Of a stretch of 5,490 bases of DNA, positions 1 to 5,490 are shown one piece after another (position 1 is the first letter of the stretch; each line of letters begins with the position of its first letter). The notes under the pieces were generated by a model. The model saw only the letters and a program-made list of their open reading frames with translations. It was not told where the DNA came from and did no database searches. The DNA lies in NCBI GenBank assembly GCA_002869305.1, contig PKTC01000326.1, positions 1-5,490 of the forward strand, read 5' to 3'. The translations under genes and the position numbers were made by a program. Source of the DNA: Marinilabiliales bacterium (GTDB lineage Bacteria > Bacteroidota > Bacteroidia > Bacteroidales > UBA12077).

Positions 1-432
1 AGCAGCAATTTTTGCAGTTTCTCTTACCAGATCAGGATTAAATGTAGCGGCTAATCCTATGTTAACAGGAAAAATAGTACGATATCCATGAATTACATCA
101 CGTCCTACCAATAATGGAATTCCCAATCTGCTTTCCTCTATAGCAATTCTTTGCATTTCATTAATCATTTCAGGAGAAAAAGCATTCAAAACAGCACCAA
201 GCTTACCTTCTTTAATTAAATTATGAAAATATGGATCTATAGGCATGCTATCAATAAAATTCATCAATTGATTCATTTGACCTATCTTTTCATCTAAGGT
301 CATTTGTTCCAAGAGTGAATCAATTCTATAATCAACATCTTTCATTGTATTGTGACTTTTTTCAGTATGGCAAGAAAAGAATAGGATTATTCCAAGTAAT
401 AAAATGATATAGCGCTTGATTGGTGTTATCAT
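1..432 (-). CDS. GH3 beta-glucosidase (BglX-like), N-terminal part, putative lipoprotein
   Basis: This is a glycoside hydrolase family 3 enzyme, predicted to release glucose from the non-reducing end of beta-gluco-oligosaccharides made by the neighbouring GH16. The frame is open for exactly 144 codons from the ATG at 432-430 to the window edge; the rest of the gene, including the nucleophile Asp and the C-terminal domain, lies outside. Visible GH3 hallmarks are the early helix MTLDEKIGQM (residues 44-53), then RLGIPLLVGRDVIHGYRTIF (102-121) and LAATFNPDLVRETAKIAA at the edge. The Asp of the RDVIHG segment (D112) corresponds to the conserved subsite -1 sugar-contacting Asp of the family. Residues 1-21 form a basic, hydrophobic lipoprotein-type signal ending FFSC. 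Phe at -3 is not canonical for a lipobox, so lipidation is likely but not certain. The signal supports this start over the internal Met30. The gene begins 11 nt after the GH16 stop, so the two are probably co-transcribed. Confidence 0.93.
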   Translation of the reverse strand, partial: MITPIKRYIILLLGIILFFSCHTEKSHNTMKDVDYRIDSLLEQMTLDEKIGQMNQLMNFIDSMPIDPYFHNLIKEGKLGAVLNAFSPEMINEMQRIAIEESRLGIPLLVGRDVIHGYRTIFPVNIGLAATFNPDLVRETAKIAA

Positions 433-443
433 TACTATTATTC
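433..443 (-). other. 11-nt GH16-GH3 gene junction without Shine-Dalgarno
   Basis: Only 11 bases separate the GH16 TAA (446-444) from the GH3 ATG (432-430). On the coding strand they read GAATAATAGTA. There is no AGGAGG-like element, only an A-rich leader, as is usual in Bacteroidota. There is no room for a promoter or terminator, so GH3 should share the GH16 transcript and may be translationally coupled to it. Confidence 0.6.
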
Positions 444-2456
444 TTAAAGTTTAATAAATTTTAATGTACTTGCTTTGTTATTATTATTCAGATTGAGAAT
501 ATAATATCCCTTATTCAAATTACTAACATCCAATACATTATCAGGCAATATTATCCCTGTCTGAACCACTTCGCCCAATAAATTAATTATATTGTAACTT
601 AACGTTTCTTTTTGGTTTACTAATCGAATAAAACTATTGGCAGGATTTGGAATAAGTTTAATATCTATTAGATTCTTTGATATTTGGTAAACTGAAGTAC
701 TAGCATCGTTAAAAATTAACCTGCTGATATTAAAATCACCCACCACAAAATTTAAACGCATTAAAGAATCAGTATCAAATAATTGAATATCATTTAAATA
801 AATTGATGTAAAGGAGGTCCAGGAACTAGTAATTGGTATTGAAATCTGCCCGGTTCTATCTTCTCCATTAAAATGAATCTCCATTTGTCCACCGCCATAA
901 AGTGATGCCACCCGCAGTTCAATATTATACAAAGCAGTTGACTCGACATCAACAGAATATTCGACCCACTCCCCTGGTTCAATCCATCCAATATTTTGAC
1001 CACCGTCATTGTATTCTGTGTCAACACCTTCATCTTGTCTAAGCCCATTGCCCTGATTTTCAGGATCACTATCATGATAGGCAAAGCCTTCACCACCGAC
1101 ATCAAAATTGATGGCATTTAGTGTTCCAGGTATCTGTTGTCTTGTATTTGGATCTGGAAATGGTAATTGTTCAACAATATCAACGTAAATTGAATCGTTA
1201 TCTACACCGCAACTATTGCTGATGTTAACTATAACATAACCTGCTGTTGATCCCCAATTTAAAAAAACTAGGTTGGTATCTGTTTCACCCTCTAAACTGA
1301 CATCATCAGGAAAACTCCAATTAAAACTTGTTTCGTTTAATTCAGGTAGCATGTATTTATTGTTGTCAGAAAATACTTCTACTGATTCATTTCCTGATAT
1401 CTCAATTTTCCTGGTATTAACCGGAAGCACTAAATCATAGGTATTGCAATTTGTAACTAACTGACATGTAACATTTCCAGAATTACACCCCCAGGTAACT
1501 TCTATAGAGTTAGTTCCTTGACCACTGGTAATTGTTGTTCCGACCGGAACAGTCCAGTTATAGGTAAAATCTTCTGATTCAACGGTTTTAAATTCAATTT
1601 TTTTTTGCGCTTTATTTACAATGGTATCTCCAGTAATTACTGGCTCAGTATTTAACTGATAAACTCTTACATAATCTACTTCCATTTTTTGAGGAAAGAC
1701 TGTTTCTGAGTTTGGGTTACCAGGCCAATTTCCTCCAACGGCTACATTTAATAAAAGGAAGAATTCCTTTTTTAATTCGGAAAGATAATTAGGTGTTAAG
1801 CTGGCTGTATGATATTGAATACCATCAACAAACCATGTTAATTGTGTTTCTGTCCATTGGATTGAAAACACGTGAAAATCGTCTGCAAATATCCCATTCG
1901 CTAATTGATAGCTTCCTCCATACTCTGCATGATTATTGTTGTCATCTGCATAATGCATGGTGCCATAGATTTTATCATCTCTACCTTCTCCTCCACCAAC
2001 CATCTCCATGATATCTATTTCGCCACAACCAGGCCAAGGAGTACCTTCAAAAATACCATCTCCAAGCATCCAAAATGCAGGCCAAATTCCCTGACCATAT
2101 GGCAATTTAATTCTAGCTTCAATTTTACCATATTGCCATGAATGACCATTTGGATAAGTAATTAATCTGGCAGAAGTATATTCGCGGCCACCATAATCTT
2201 CTTTTTTTGCCTCAATTGTTAAATAACCATTTTCAACATGAGCATTCTCAAGTCTTTTTGATGTATAATATTGTAATTCGTTATTTCCCCATCCGTTACC
2301 ACCTTCCTCAAAATACCATTTTGTTGAATCTGGCAATCCATTGTAATTAAATTCATCGTTCCAAACAAGTTCGTAACAAGACTGTGCCATGAGTTCATTT
2401 GTTAGACTAACTAACAATGAAACAATAAACAGCCATATAATTTTTTTTAAAATCAT
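444..2456 (-). CDS. GH16 endo-beta-1,3-glucanase (laminarinase-type) with Ig-like modules, CBM6 and T9SS sorting domain
   Basis: This is a secreted 670-residue enzyme predicted to cut internal beta-1,3-glucosidic bonds in laminarin-like glucans with retention. Residues 1-24 are a signal peptide ending LMAQ. Residues 27-267 are the GH16 catalytic domain: WNDEFNYNG at its start, GKIEARIKLP, GIWPAFWMLG, and the diagnostic EIDIME at 146-151 (2021-2004). By family knowledge E146 is the nucleophile, D148 the assisting Asp and E151 the acid/base; all three are intact. The domain ends with MEVDYVRVYQ. Two related Ig/PKD-like modules follow (about 276-347 and 352-427). About 440-583 is a CBM6 (FDVGGEGFAY, QNIGWIEPGEWVEYSVDV), often attached to laminarinases and agarases. 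Residues 600-670 are a type A T9SS C-terminal domain (IPNPANSFIRL, NLLGEVV, KGYYILNL), predicting export across the outer membrane and surface anchoring or release. The first ATG gives a complete signal peptide. Other beta-1,3/1,4-glucans are possible substrates; agarase or carrageenase is less likely given the laminarinase-like motif and the GH3 neighbour. Confidence 0.95.
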   Translation of the reverse strand: MILKKIIWLFIVSLLVSLTNELMAQSCYELVWNDEFNYNGLPDSTKWYFEEGGNGWGNNELQYYTSKRLENAHVENGYLTIEAKKEDYGGREYTSARLITYPNGHSWQYGKIEARIKLPYGQGIWPAFWMLGDGIFEGTPWPGCGEIDIMEMVGGGEGRDDKIYGTMHYADDNNNHAEYGGSYQLANGIFADDFHVFSIQWTETQLTWFVDGIQYHTASLTPNYLSELKKEFFLLLNVAVGGNWPGNPNSETVFPQKMEVDYVRVYQLNTEPVITGDTIVNKAQKKIEFKTVESEDFTYNWTVPVGTTITSGQGTNSIEVTWGCNSGNVTCQLVTNCNTYDLVLPVNTRKIEISGNESVEVFSDNNKYMLPELNETSFNWSFPDDVSLEGETDTNLVFLNWGSTAGYVIVNISNSCGVDNDSIYVDIVEQLPFPDPNTRQQIPGTLNAINFDVGGEGFAYHDSDPENQGNGLRQDEGVDTEYNDGGQNIGWIEPGEWVEYSVDVESTALYNIELRVASLYGGGQMEIHFNGEDRTGQISIPITSSWTSFTSIYLNDIQLFDTDSLMRLNFVVGDFNISRLIFNDASTSVYQISKNLIDIKLIPNPANSFIRLVNQKETLSYNIINLLGEVVQTGIILPDNVLDVSNLNKGYYILNLNNNNKASTLKFIKL
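1176..1631 (-). repeat. two divergent tandem Ig/PKD-like modules inside the GH16 protein
   Basis: Residues about 276-347 and 352-427 of the GH16 protein share one pattern. Each has an aromatic-Asn-Trp strand (YNWTVPVG and FNWSFPDD), then a variable loop, then a strand ending in a Trp-Gly pair (IEVTWG and VFLNWG). Each next has a Gly-Asn/Tyr-Val strand (GNVTCQLVTNC and GYVIVNISNSC) whose terminal Cys sits at an equivalent place. This is what duplicated Ig/PKD-like spacer domains look like. They probably hold the catalytic domain away from the CBM6 and the cell-surface anchor. The repeat is seen at protein level only; the DNA copies have diverged. Confidence 0.6.
1598..1606 (-). other. A9 homopolymer at the catalytic/accessory boundary of the GH16 gene
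   Basis: Nine T on the plus strand (nine A in the mRNA) span codons Gln284-Lys-Lys-Ile287 of the GH16 gene, in the linker just after the catalytic domain. One extra A would change the reading to CAA AAA AAA AAT TGA, an immediate stop. The run is seen directly; any slippage is inference. A runs are common in AT-rich genomes, so it may be incidental. Confidence 0.35.
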
Positions 2457-2482
2457 ATTATAAACTAAGATGAGAAAAATAA

Positions 2483-2513
2483 TTTTTTAAAAGAGGCTGC
2501 AGAGCAGCCTCTT
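2483..2513 (-). terminator. intrinsic terminator-like hairpin between the binding protein and GH16 genes
   Basis: A perfect 10-bp inverted repeat, AAGAGGCTGC (2491-2500) and GCAGCCTCTT (2504-2513), is separated by a 3-base loop. On the coding strand the stem is followed by TTAAAAAATTATTTTT, so the stem ends in a short T tract (CTCTTTT) before an A run and a second T run. The stem is GC-rich in otherwise AT-rich DNA. It starts 14 nt after the stop of the upstream gene and ends 34 nt before the GH16 ATG. The T tract is short and interrupted, so partial termination or a 3'-end stabilising role is as plausible as full termination. The flank on the plus strand is also T-rich, but no plus-strand gene ends here. 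Confidence 0.75.
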
Positions 2514-2527
2514 CTTATTTAGGATTA

Positions 2528-4279
2528 TTATTGAACTGTAATCTTTCTTGAGCTAACGTTTCCTTGAATATCTTTAAGTCTAACAATATATATTGCATTT
2601 TTGTCTAACTCATTAACATCCATAACAAATGATCCTTTATAAATATTTGTCATTTTTAATGCTTGACGTCCCATAATATCATAAACTTCTACATCCTTAA
2701 TGATATTACTTGCTTGAATATTTAACCTATCAATAACAGGATTTGGATAGATAGATAAATTAGGAATTTGAGATACATCTCTAATTGCGGTAAACTCTGA
2801 TGTAGCATCAGTTAAAGTTACTGTTCCAAATAATGTTGTATTATTATAAGCATTATCTATGTTTGTAGTCCAAGCTTCTCTAAATGCACGTGTACCTAAT
2901 GTTGCTGTTACATCGGCAACGCAAACATCATAGTTAAATTCTTTTCCATCAAGTGGTAAGAATGTGCCAGAAATAGAAGTCCAAGGTATAGCCATTTCAA
3001 TAACATATCCTACAGGATCTGTTGTTTCAACCTGAGCTCTTTCTATATCTGCACCCCAAGTATCATCTACATTTGCTGATCCTGTCCAGGTGTCAAGACC
3101 TCTGATACTTCTAATCTGCCAGTCATCTGCATCATATCCTGCTGATGCCGATTGATTCATGTCAAAGAATGTTTCGATACAATCATTTTCATATACATTG
3201 GTTGTATTAGTGTTTTGTAGTGTTGCATCTTCAACAATATATAGCAAATAAACATTTTCGATATCCCACATTATCTTCCACTGTGTATATAGTCCTGTTG
3301 GAGATCCCCACCATGAGCGTTCCTGCAACGTATGAGTTTTAGCATTATCCCAAACATCGTCAATAGTACCGTCGATGGTTGGAGGAGTTGTTCCAACATT
3401 TACTGCAGTAGCAGTTCCATCTTCTTCTTCCTCAACAATAATTAGTTGTATTAATTCTTGAGTACCTTCTACATTTCCACAAAGTAAAGTAGCAGTATCT
3501 CTAACTTCTACACCATTTGCCATGTGTGTGTAAACTATTTCATATACTCCAACACTTGCACCAAGAGTTACATTGTAAGATGCTAAGCTCTCTGTTACGC
3601 TATAAACATTATCTGTTTGTGTTAGAGTAGATGCAACACCATCAATAAATAAACCTACATCTGTTGCATTGTTAAATTTATCGGTAATATTAAAAGTAAC
3701 ATCAGCATTTCCAAATGGAGTATAACCAGGTAGTGTGATGTTATCAAAATAATATACATCACCATCTTGCGCATGTCCAATCCAGTTAAAGAAAATAACT
3801 ATTTTAGTGTATGATCCTGATAATCCAGAAAGGTCATACGAAATAGTTTTCCAAACATTAACGTCAGTATCAGTAGCATCAGTGTAAAATCCATCAATTG
3901 CTACCGTTGGATTACCAGAAAACTCATCAATAACCTCAACTCGAAAATTAATGGTATCATTCGGACCAGCTTGCTCTGCATAACAATCAATGGTCATGAT
4001 ATCACTACCTGTAAGGTCTATTTCACCACCAAAGCTTATGTTGGTTCCACCCCACCATTTGTTTCCGTCTGGATCGATTTGTTTTACTGCTTTTCCAACA
4101 AAATCTGAAGTATTTGGTGCAGTTTTGTCAGGGTTTGCAACAGCTATTTCATACTCTTTAAGATCAAATGGCTCAGTTCTTGGATCTTGAACTGTTTCAA
4201 AATCTACTACAGTTGTTTGTGCAATAGCACCAATGCTTAGTGCTAAAATCGAGATAATCGTAAGTAAATAGTTCTTCAT
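2528..4279 (-). CDS. multi-module surface glycan-binding protein with CBM9-like domain and T9SS sorting domain (no catalytic domain seen)
   Basis: This 583-residue secreted protein directly follows susD, where PULs usually encode a SusE/SusF-type surface glycan-binding protein. Residues 1-20 are a signal peptide (cleavage near AIA-Q). Residues about 22-185 look like a jelly-roll binding module. It has VVDFE at the start, ANPDKTAPNTSDFVGKAV (48-65), an exposed-looking KWWGG (74-78), VWKTISYDLSGL and a closing YYFDNITL; I know this pattern from Bacteroidota PUL proteins but cannot assign a CBM family. Residues about 190-283 form a second beta-sandwich, followed by an acidic EEEED linker. Residues about 288-490 are CBM9-like: PTIDGTIDDVWDNA, WKIMWDIENVYLLYIVED, NDCIETFFD, YVIEMAIPW. 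Residues about 508-583 are a type A T9SS domain (LSIYPNPVIDRLNI, VYDIMGRQALK, YIVRLKD). No glycosidase motif was found, so binding is inferred. The first ATG gives the full signal peptide, and the gene ends with tandem TAA TAA. Unlike classical SusE/F it has no lipobox. Confidence 0.85.
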   Translation of the reverse strand: MKNYLLTIISILALSIGAIAQTTVVDFETVQDPRTEPFDLKEYEIAVANPDKTAPNTSDFVGKAVKQIDPDGNKWWGGTNISFGGEIDLTGSDIMTIDCYAEQAGPNDTINFRVEVIDEFSGNPTVAIDGFYTDATDTDVNVWKTISYDLSGLSGSYTKIVIFFNWIGHAQDGDVYYFDNITLPGYTPFGNADVTFNITDKFNNATDVGLFIDGVASTLTQTDNVYSVTESLASYNVTLGASVGVYEIVYTHMANGVEVRDTATLLCGNVEGTQELIQLIIVEEEEDGTATAVNVGTTPPTIDGTIDDVWDNAKTHTLQERSWWGSPTGLYTQWKIMWDIENVYLLYIVEDATLQNTNTTNVYENDCIETFFDMNQSASAGYDADDWQIRSIRGLDTWTGSANVDDTWGADIERAQVETTDPVGYVIEMAIPWTSISGTFLPLDGKEFNYDVCVADVTATLGTRAFREAWTTNIDNAYNNTTLFGTVTLTDATSEFTAIRDVSQIPNLSIYPNPVIDRLNIQASNIIKDVEVYDIMGRQALKMTNIYKGSFVMDVNELDKNAIYIVRLKDIQGNVSSRKITVQ

Positions 4280-4326
4280 AGTTTTAAATTTTAGTTAGTA
4301 TTAAATTTATAATAAGTTACTTAGCA
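4280..4326 (-). other. 47-nt AT-rich spacer between susD-like gene and binding-protein gene
   Basis: The spacer is almost entirely A and T. It has no GC-rich hairpin, no Shine-Dalgarno sequence and no convincing Bacteroidota promoter (TTTG near -33 with TAnnTTTG near -7). The bases just before the ATG (AATTTAAAACT) are A-rich, which commonly replaces a Shine-Dalgarno in this phylum. The two genes are most likely on one transcript. Confidence 0.5.
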
Positions 4327-5490
4327 TTAATAGCCAGCGTTTTGTATTAATGTATTATTTGAGTTTATAATTTCTTCTTGTGGTATTGGAAATACTTCAT
4401 GTTTTCCTTGAACAAATCCACGATCGCCTAAAACAGAAGCTGCATCGCCCCAGCGAACTAAATCAAAGAATCTAAATCCCTCCATGGCTAGTTCTAATCT
4501 TCTTTCTTGCTTAATATCGGCCAGGCTTACACCGGTGATATCTGCTAATCCAGCCCTATCTCTAACTTGATTAAAGTATAAGTCCGCATTGCCTGTTGCT
4601 CCTCCAACAATTGCTTCAGCCATCATTAATAGAACATCTGCATATCTTATTACTCTTTCATTTGTTTCATAGTTCCATACAGCATCACTATTCCATGTAA
4701 TGTGAGTCCAGGGAGCTCTTTTTTTACTAAACCAACCTGTGTAGCCATCATTTTGGTCCCAGCCCGATGCTCCAATAGACGTTAAGAAGGCTTCTCCGTA
4801 AGCGGTTCCATCTTTTCTTACCGCATCGCCTTCTGCGTCGTAAGCCGCAATTAGATCTTCAGTAACCATATCAAAACCCCAACCCGCATTTAAAGTATCC
4901 GTAGAAATGCTTCTAGGTCCACTCATTTGAACATCAATATTTCCACCATTTACACGTCCATTATCCCAATCACCACCACGTACAATATTTGCATATTCAA
5001 TTTCGAAAATAGATTCTACACCATGTTCAAATTCATATCTCCATATATCATCATAATTTGGCTCTAATTCATACCTTCCAGAATTAATTACTTCTTGAAA
5101 CTGCGTTGCAGCTAATTGGTAATAATCAGTGGCCGATAGTTCAAAACTATAACGCTGCTGATAAGTAGGTGATGCCATAAATAAGTAAACTTTTCCGAGT
5201 AAAGCTTGGGCAGCTCCTTTTGTAGCCCTATATTTTTCTGAAGGAGCCACAGCAAGGTCAGGGATAGCAGCTTGTAAATCAGTAACAATTTGTTCATAAA
5301 CCAAGGCTGCAGCAGTTCTTTCTTGATTGTATTCACCAGCACCTAATTGAGTAGTAATAAGTGGAACATCACCAAAAAATTTAACTAATTCAAAGTAGAA
5401 ATATGCTCTCAAAAATTTCGCTTCTGCTACATACTCTTTCGACTTTTGAGAAGCCTCAGGGTCAGCATTCAAAATTACAACATTTGCCCT
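4327..5490 (-). CDS. SusD/RagB-family glycan-binding lipoprotein, C-terminal 387 residues
   Basis: This is the outer-membrane SusD-family partner that lids a SusC-type TonB-dependent transporter and captures oligosaccharides for import. The frame is open to the window edge, so the gene is cut at its 5' end. The 6 upstream codons (RANVVI) continue the SusD pattern, and the TTG at 5472-5470 is an internal Leu, not a start. About 110-150 N-terminal residues, including the lipoprotein signal, should lie outside given usual family lengths of 480-550. Hallmarks are EAKFLRAYFYFELVKFFGDV (from 5424), with the TPR-like helix and Gly-Asp-Val-Pro turn; IFEIEYAN; RYADVLLMMAEA; and IKQERRLELAMEGFRFFDLV followed by RWGDA. 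The C-terminus, VFPIPQEEI followed by IQNAGY, is typical. The carbohydrate specificity of SusD proteins cannot be read from motifs; the GH16/GH3 genes downstream suggest beta-glucan. A susC gene is expected upstream. Confidence 0.96.
   Translation of the reverse strand, partial: RANVVILNADPEASQKSKEYVAEAKFLRAYFYFELVKFFGDVPLITTQLGAGEYNQERTAAALVYEQIVTDLQAAIPDLAVAPSEKYRATKGAAQALLGKVYLFMASPTYQQRYSFELSATDYYQLAATQFQEVINSGRYELEPNYDDIWRYEFEHGVESIFEIEYANIVRGGDWDNGRVNGGNIDVQMSGPRSISTDTLNAGWGFDMVTEDLIAAYDAEGDAVRKDGTAYGEAFLTSIGASGWDQNDGYTGWFSKKRAPWTHITWNSDAVWNYETNERVIRYADVLLMMAEAIVGGATGNADLYFNQVRDRAGLADITGVSLADIKQERRLELAMEGFRFFDLVRWGDAASVLGDRGFVQGKHEVFPIPQEEIINSNNTLIQNAGY

Noticed and set aside
794..1117. 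107-codon minus-strand open frame inside the GH16 gene
   Set aside because: It lies wholly inside the CBM6 region of a well-supported gene in another frame and resembles no known family.
1793..2141. Two overlapping plus-strand open frames opposite the GH16 catalytic domain
   Set aside because: They are antisense to the conserved catalytic region, low-complexity in translation and without leader or domain; both are shadows of the GH16 gene.
2441..2448. A8 run in codons 3-6 of the GH16 gene as a phase-variation switch
   Set aside because: It encodes the expected Leu-Lys-Lys-Ile of a signal peptide N-region, and A-rich starts are normal in AT-rich genomes. Nothing else points to phase variation.
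2457..2490. Promoter for GH16 between the hairpin and the ATG
   Set aside because: The 34 AT-rich bases contain TAGTTTAT, only a partial match to TAnnTTTG. It sits almost on the start codon, and there is no TTTG at the right distance.
3990..4190. 66-codon plus-strand open frame opposite the binding-protein gene
   Set aside because: It is antisense to a conserved module, with no domain, signal or neighbouring plus-strand gene.
5112..5342. 76-codon minus-strand open frame within the susD-like gene
   Set aside because: It is an out-of-frame shadow of strongly conserved SusD sequence; its leucine-rich translation reflects base composition.
5470..5472. TTG as the start of the SusD-like gene
   Set aside because: The frame stays open to the window edge with RANVVI, which fits the SusD pattern, and the protein would lack its N-terminal part and lipoprotein signal. 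The TTG is an internal Leu codon.

Overview
The window is an AT-rich stretch of Bacteroidota DNA, probably from a marine or other free-living member of Flavobacteriia, Cytophagia or Marinilabiliales. This rests on a SusD-family protein, two proteins with C-terminal type IX secretion system (T9SS) sorting domains, start codons without Shine-Dalgarno sequences, and low GC content by eye. Genus cannot be assigned from sequence alone.

All genes lie on the minus strand, so transcription runs from high to low coordinates. In that order they are: (1) 5490-4327, a SusD-like glycan-binding lipoprotein missing its N-terminus; (2) 4279-2528, a non-enzymatic multi-module surface protein with signal peptide, N-terminal jelly-roll-like module, middle beta-sandwich, CBM9-like domain and T9SS sorting domain; (3) 2456-444, a GH16 laminarinase-type endo-beta-1,3-glucanase with two Ig/PKD-like modules, a CBM6 and a T9SS sorting domain; (4) 432-1, the N-terminal 144 residues of a GH3 beta-glucosidase with a lipoprotein-type signal. 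A SusC-type TonB-dependent transporter is expected just upstream, beyond position 5490, but is not seen.

The genes read as a polysaccharide utilisation locus, most likely for laminarin or a related beta-1,3(-1,6/-1,4)-glucan. The surface binding protein and the CBM6 would hold the polymer, GH16 would cut it, SusCD would import oligosaccharides, and GH3 would release glucose. The substrate is inferred from the GH16 + CBM6 + GH3 combination. It is not proven.

The main non-coding feature is a perfect 10-bp GC-rich hairpin with a 3-nt loop at 2491-2513, between the binding protein and GH16. It looks like an intrinsic terminator or mRNA-stabilising hairpin that would set binding/transport genes apart from enzyme genes. 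Other points of interest are the T9SS-routed binding protein directly after SusD, its unassigned N-terminal module, and an A9 run at the GH16 catalytic/accessory boundary where one extra A gives an immediate stop. There is no gene-free stretch above 300 bases, and no RNA gene, mobile element or CRISPR array was seen. I found no wholly new system; this is a recognisable PUL with some unusual architecture.
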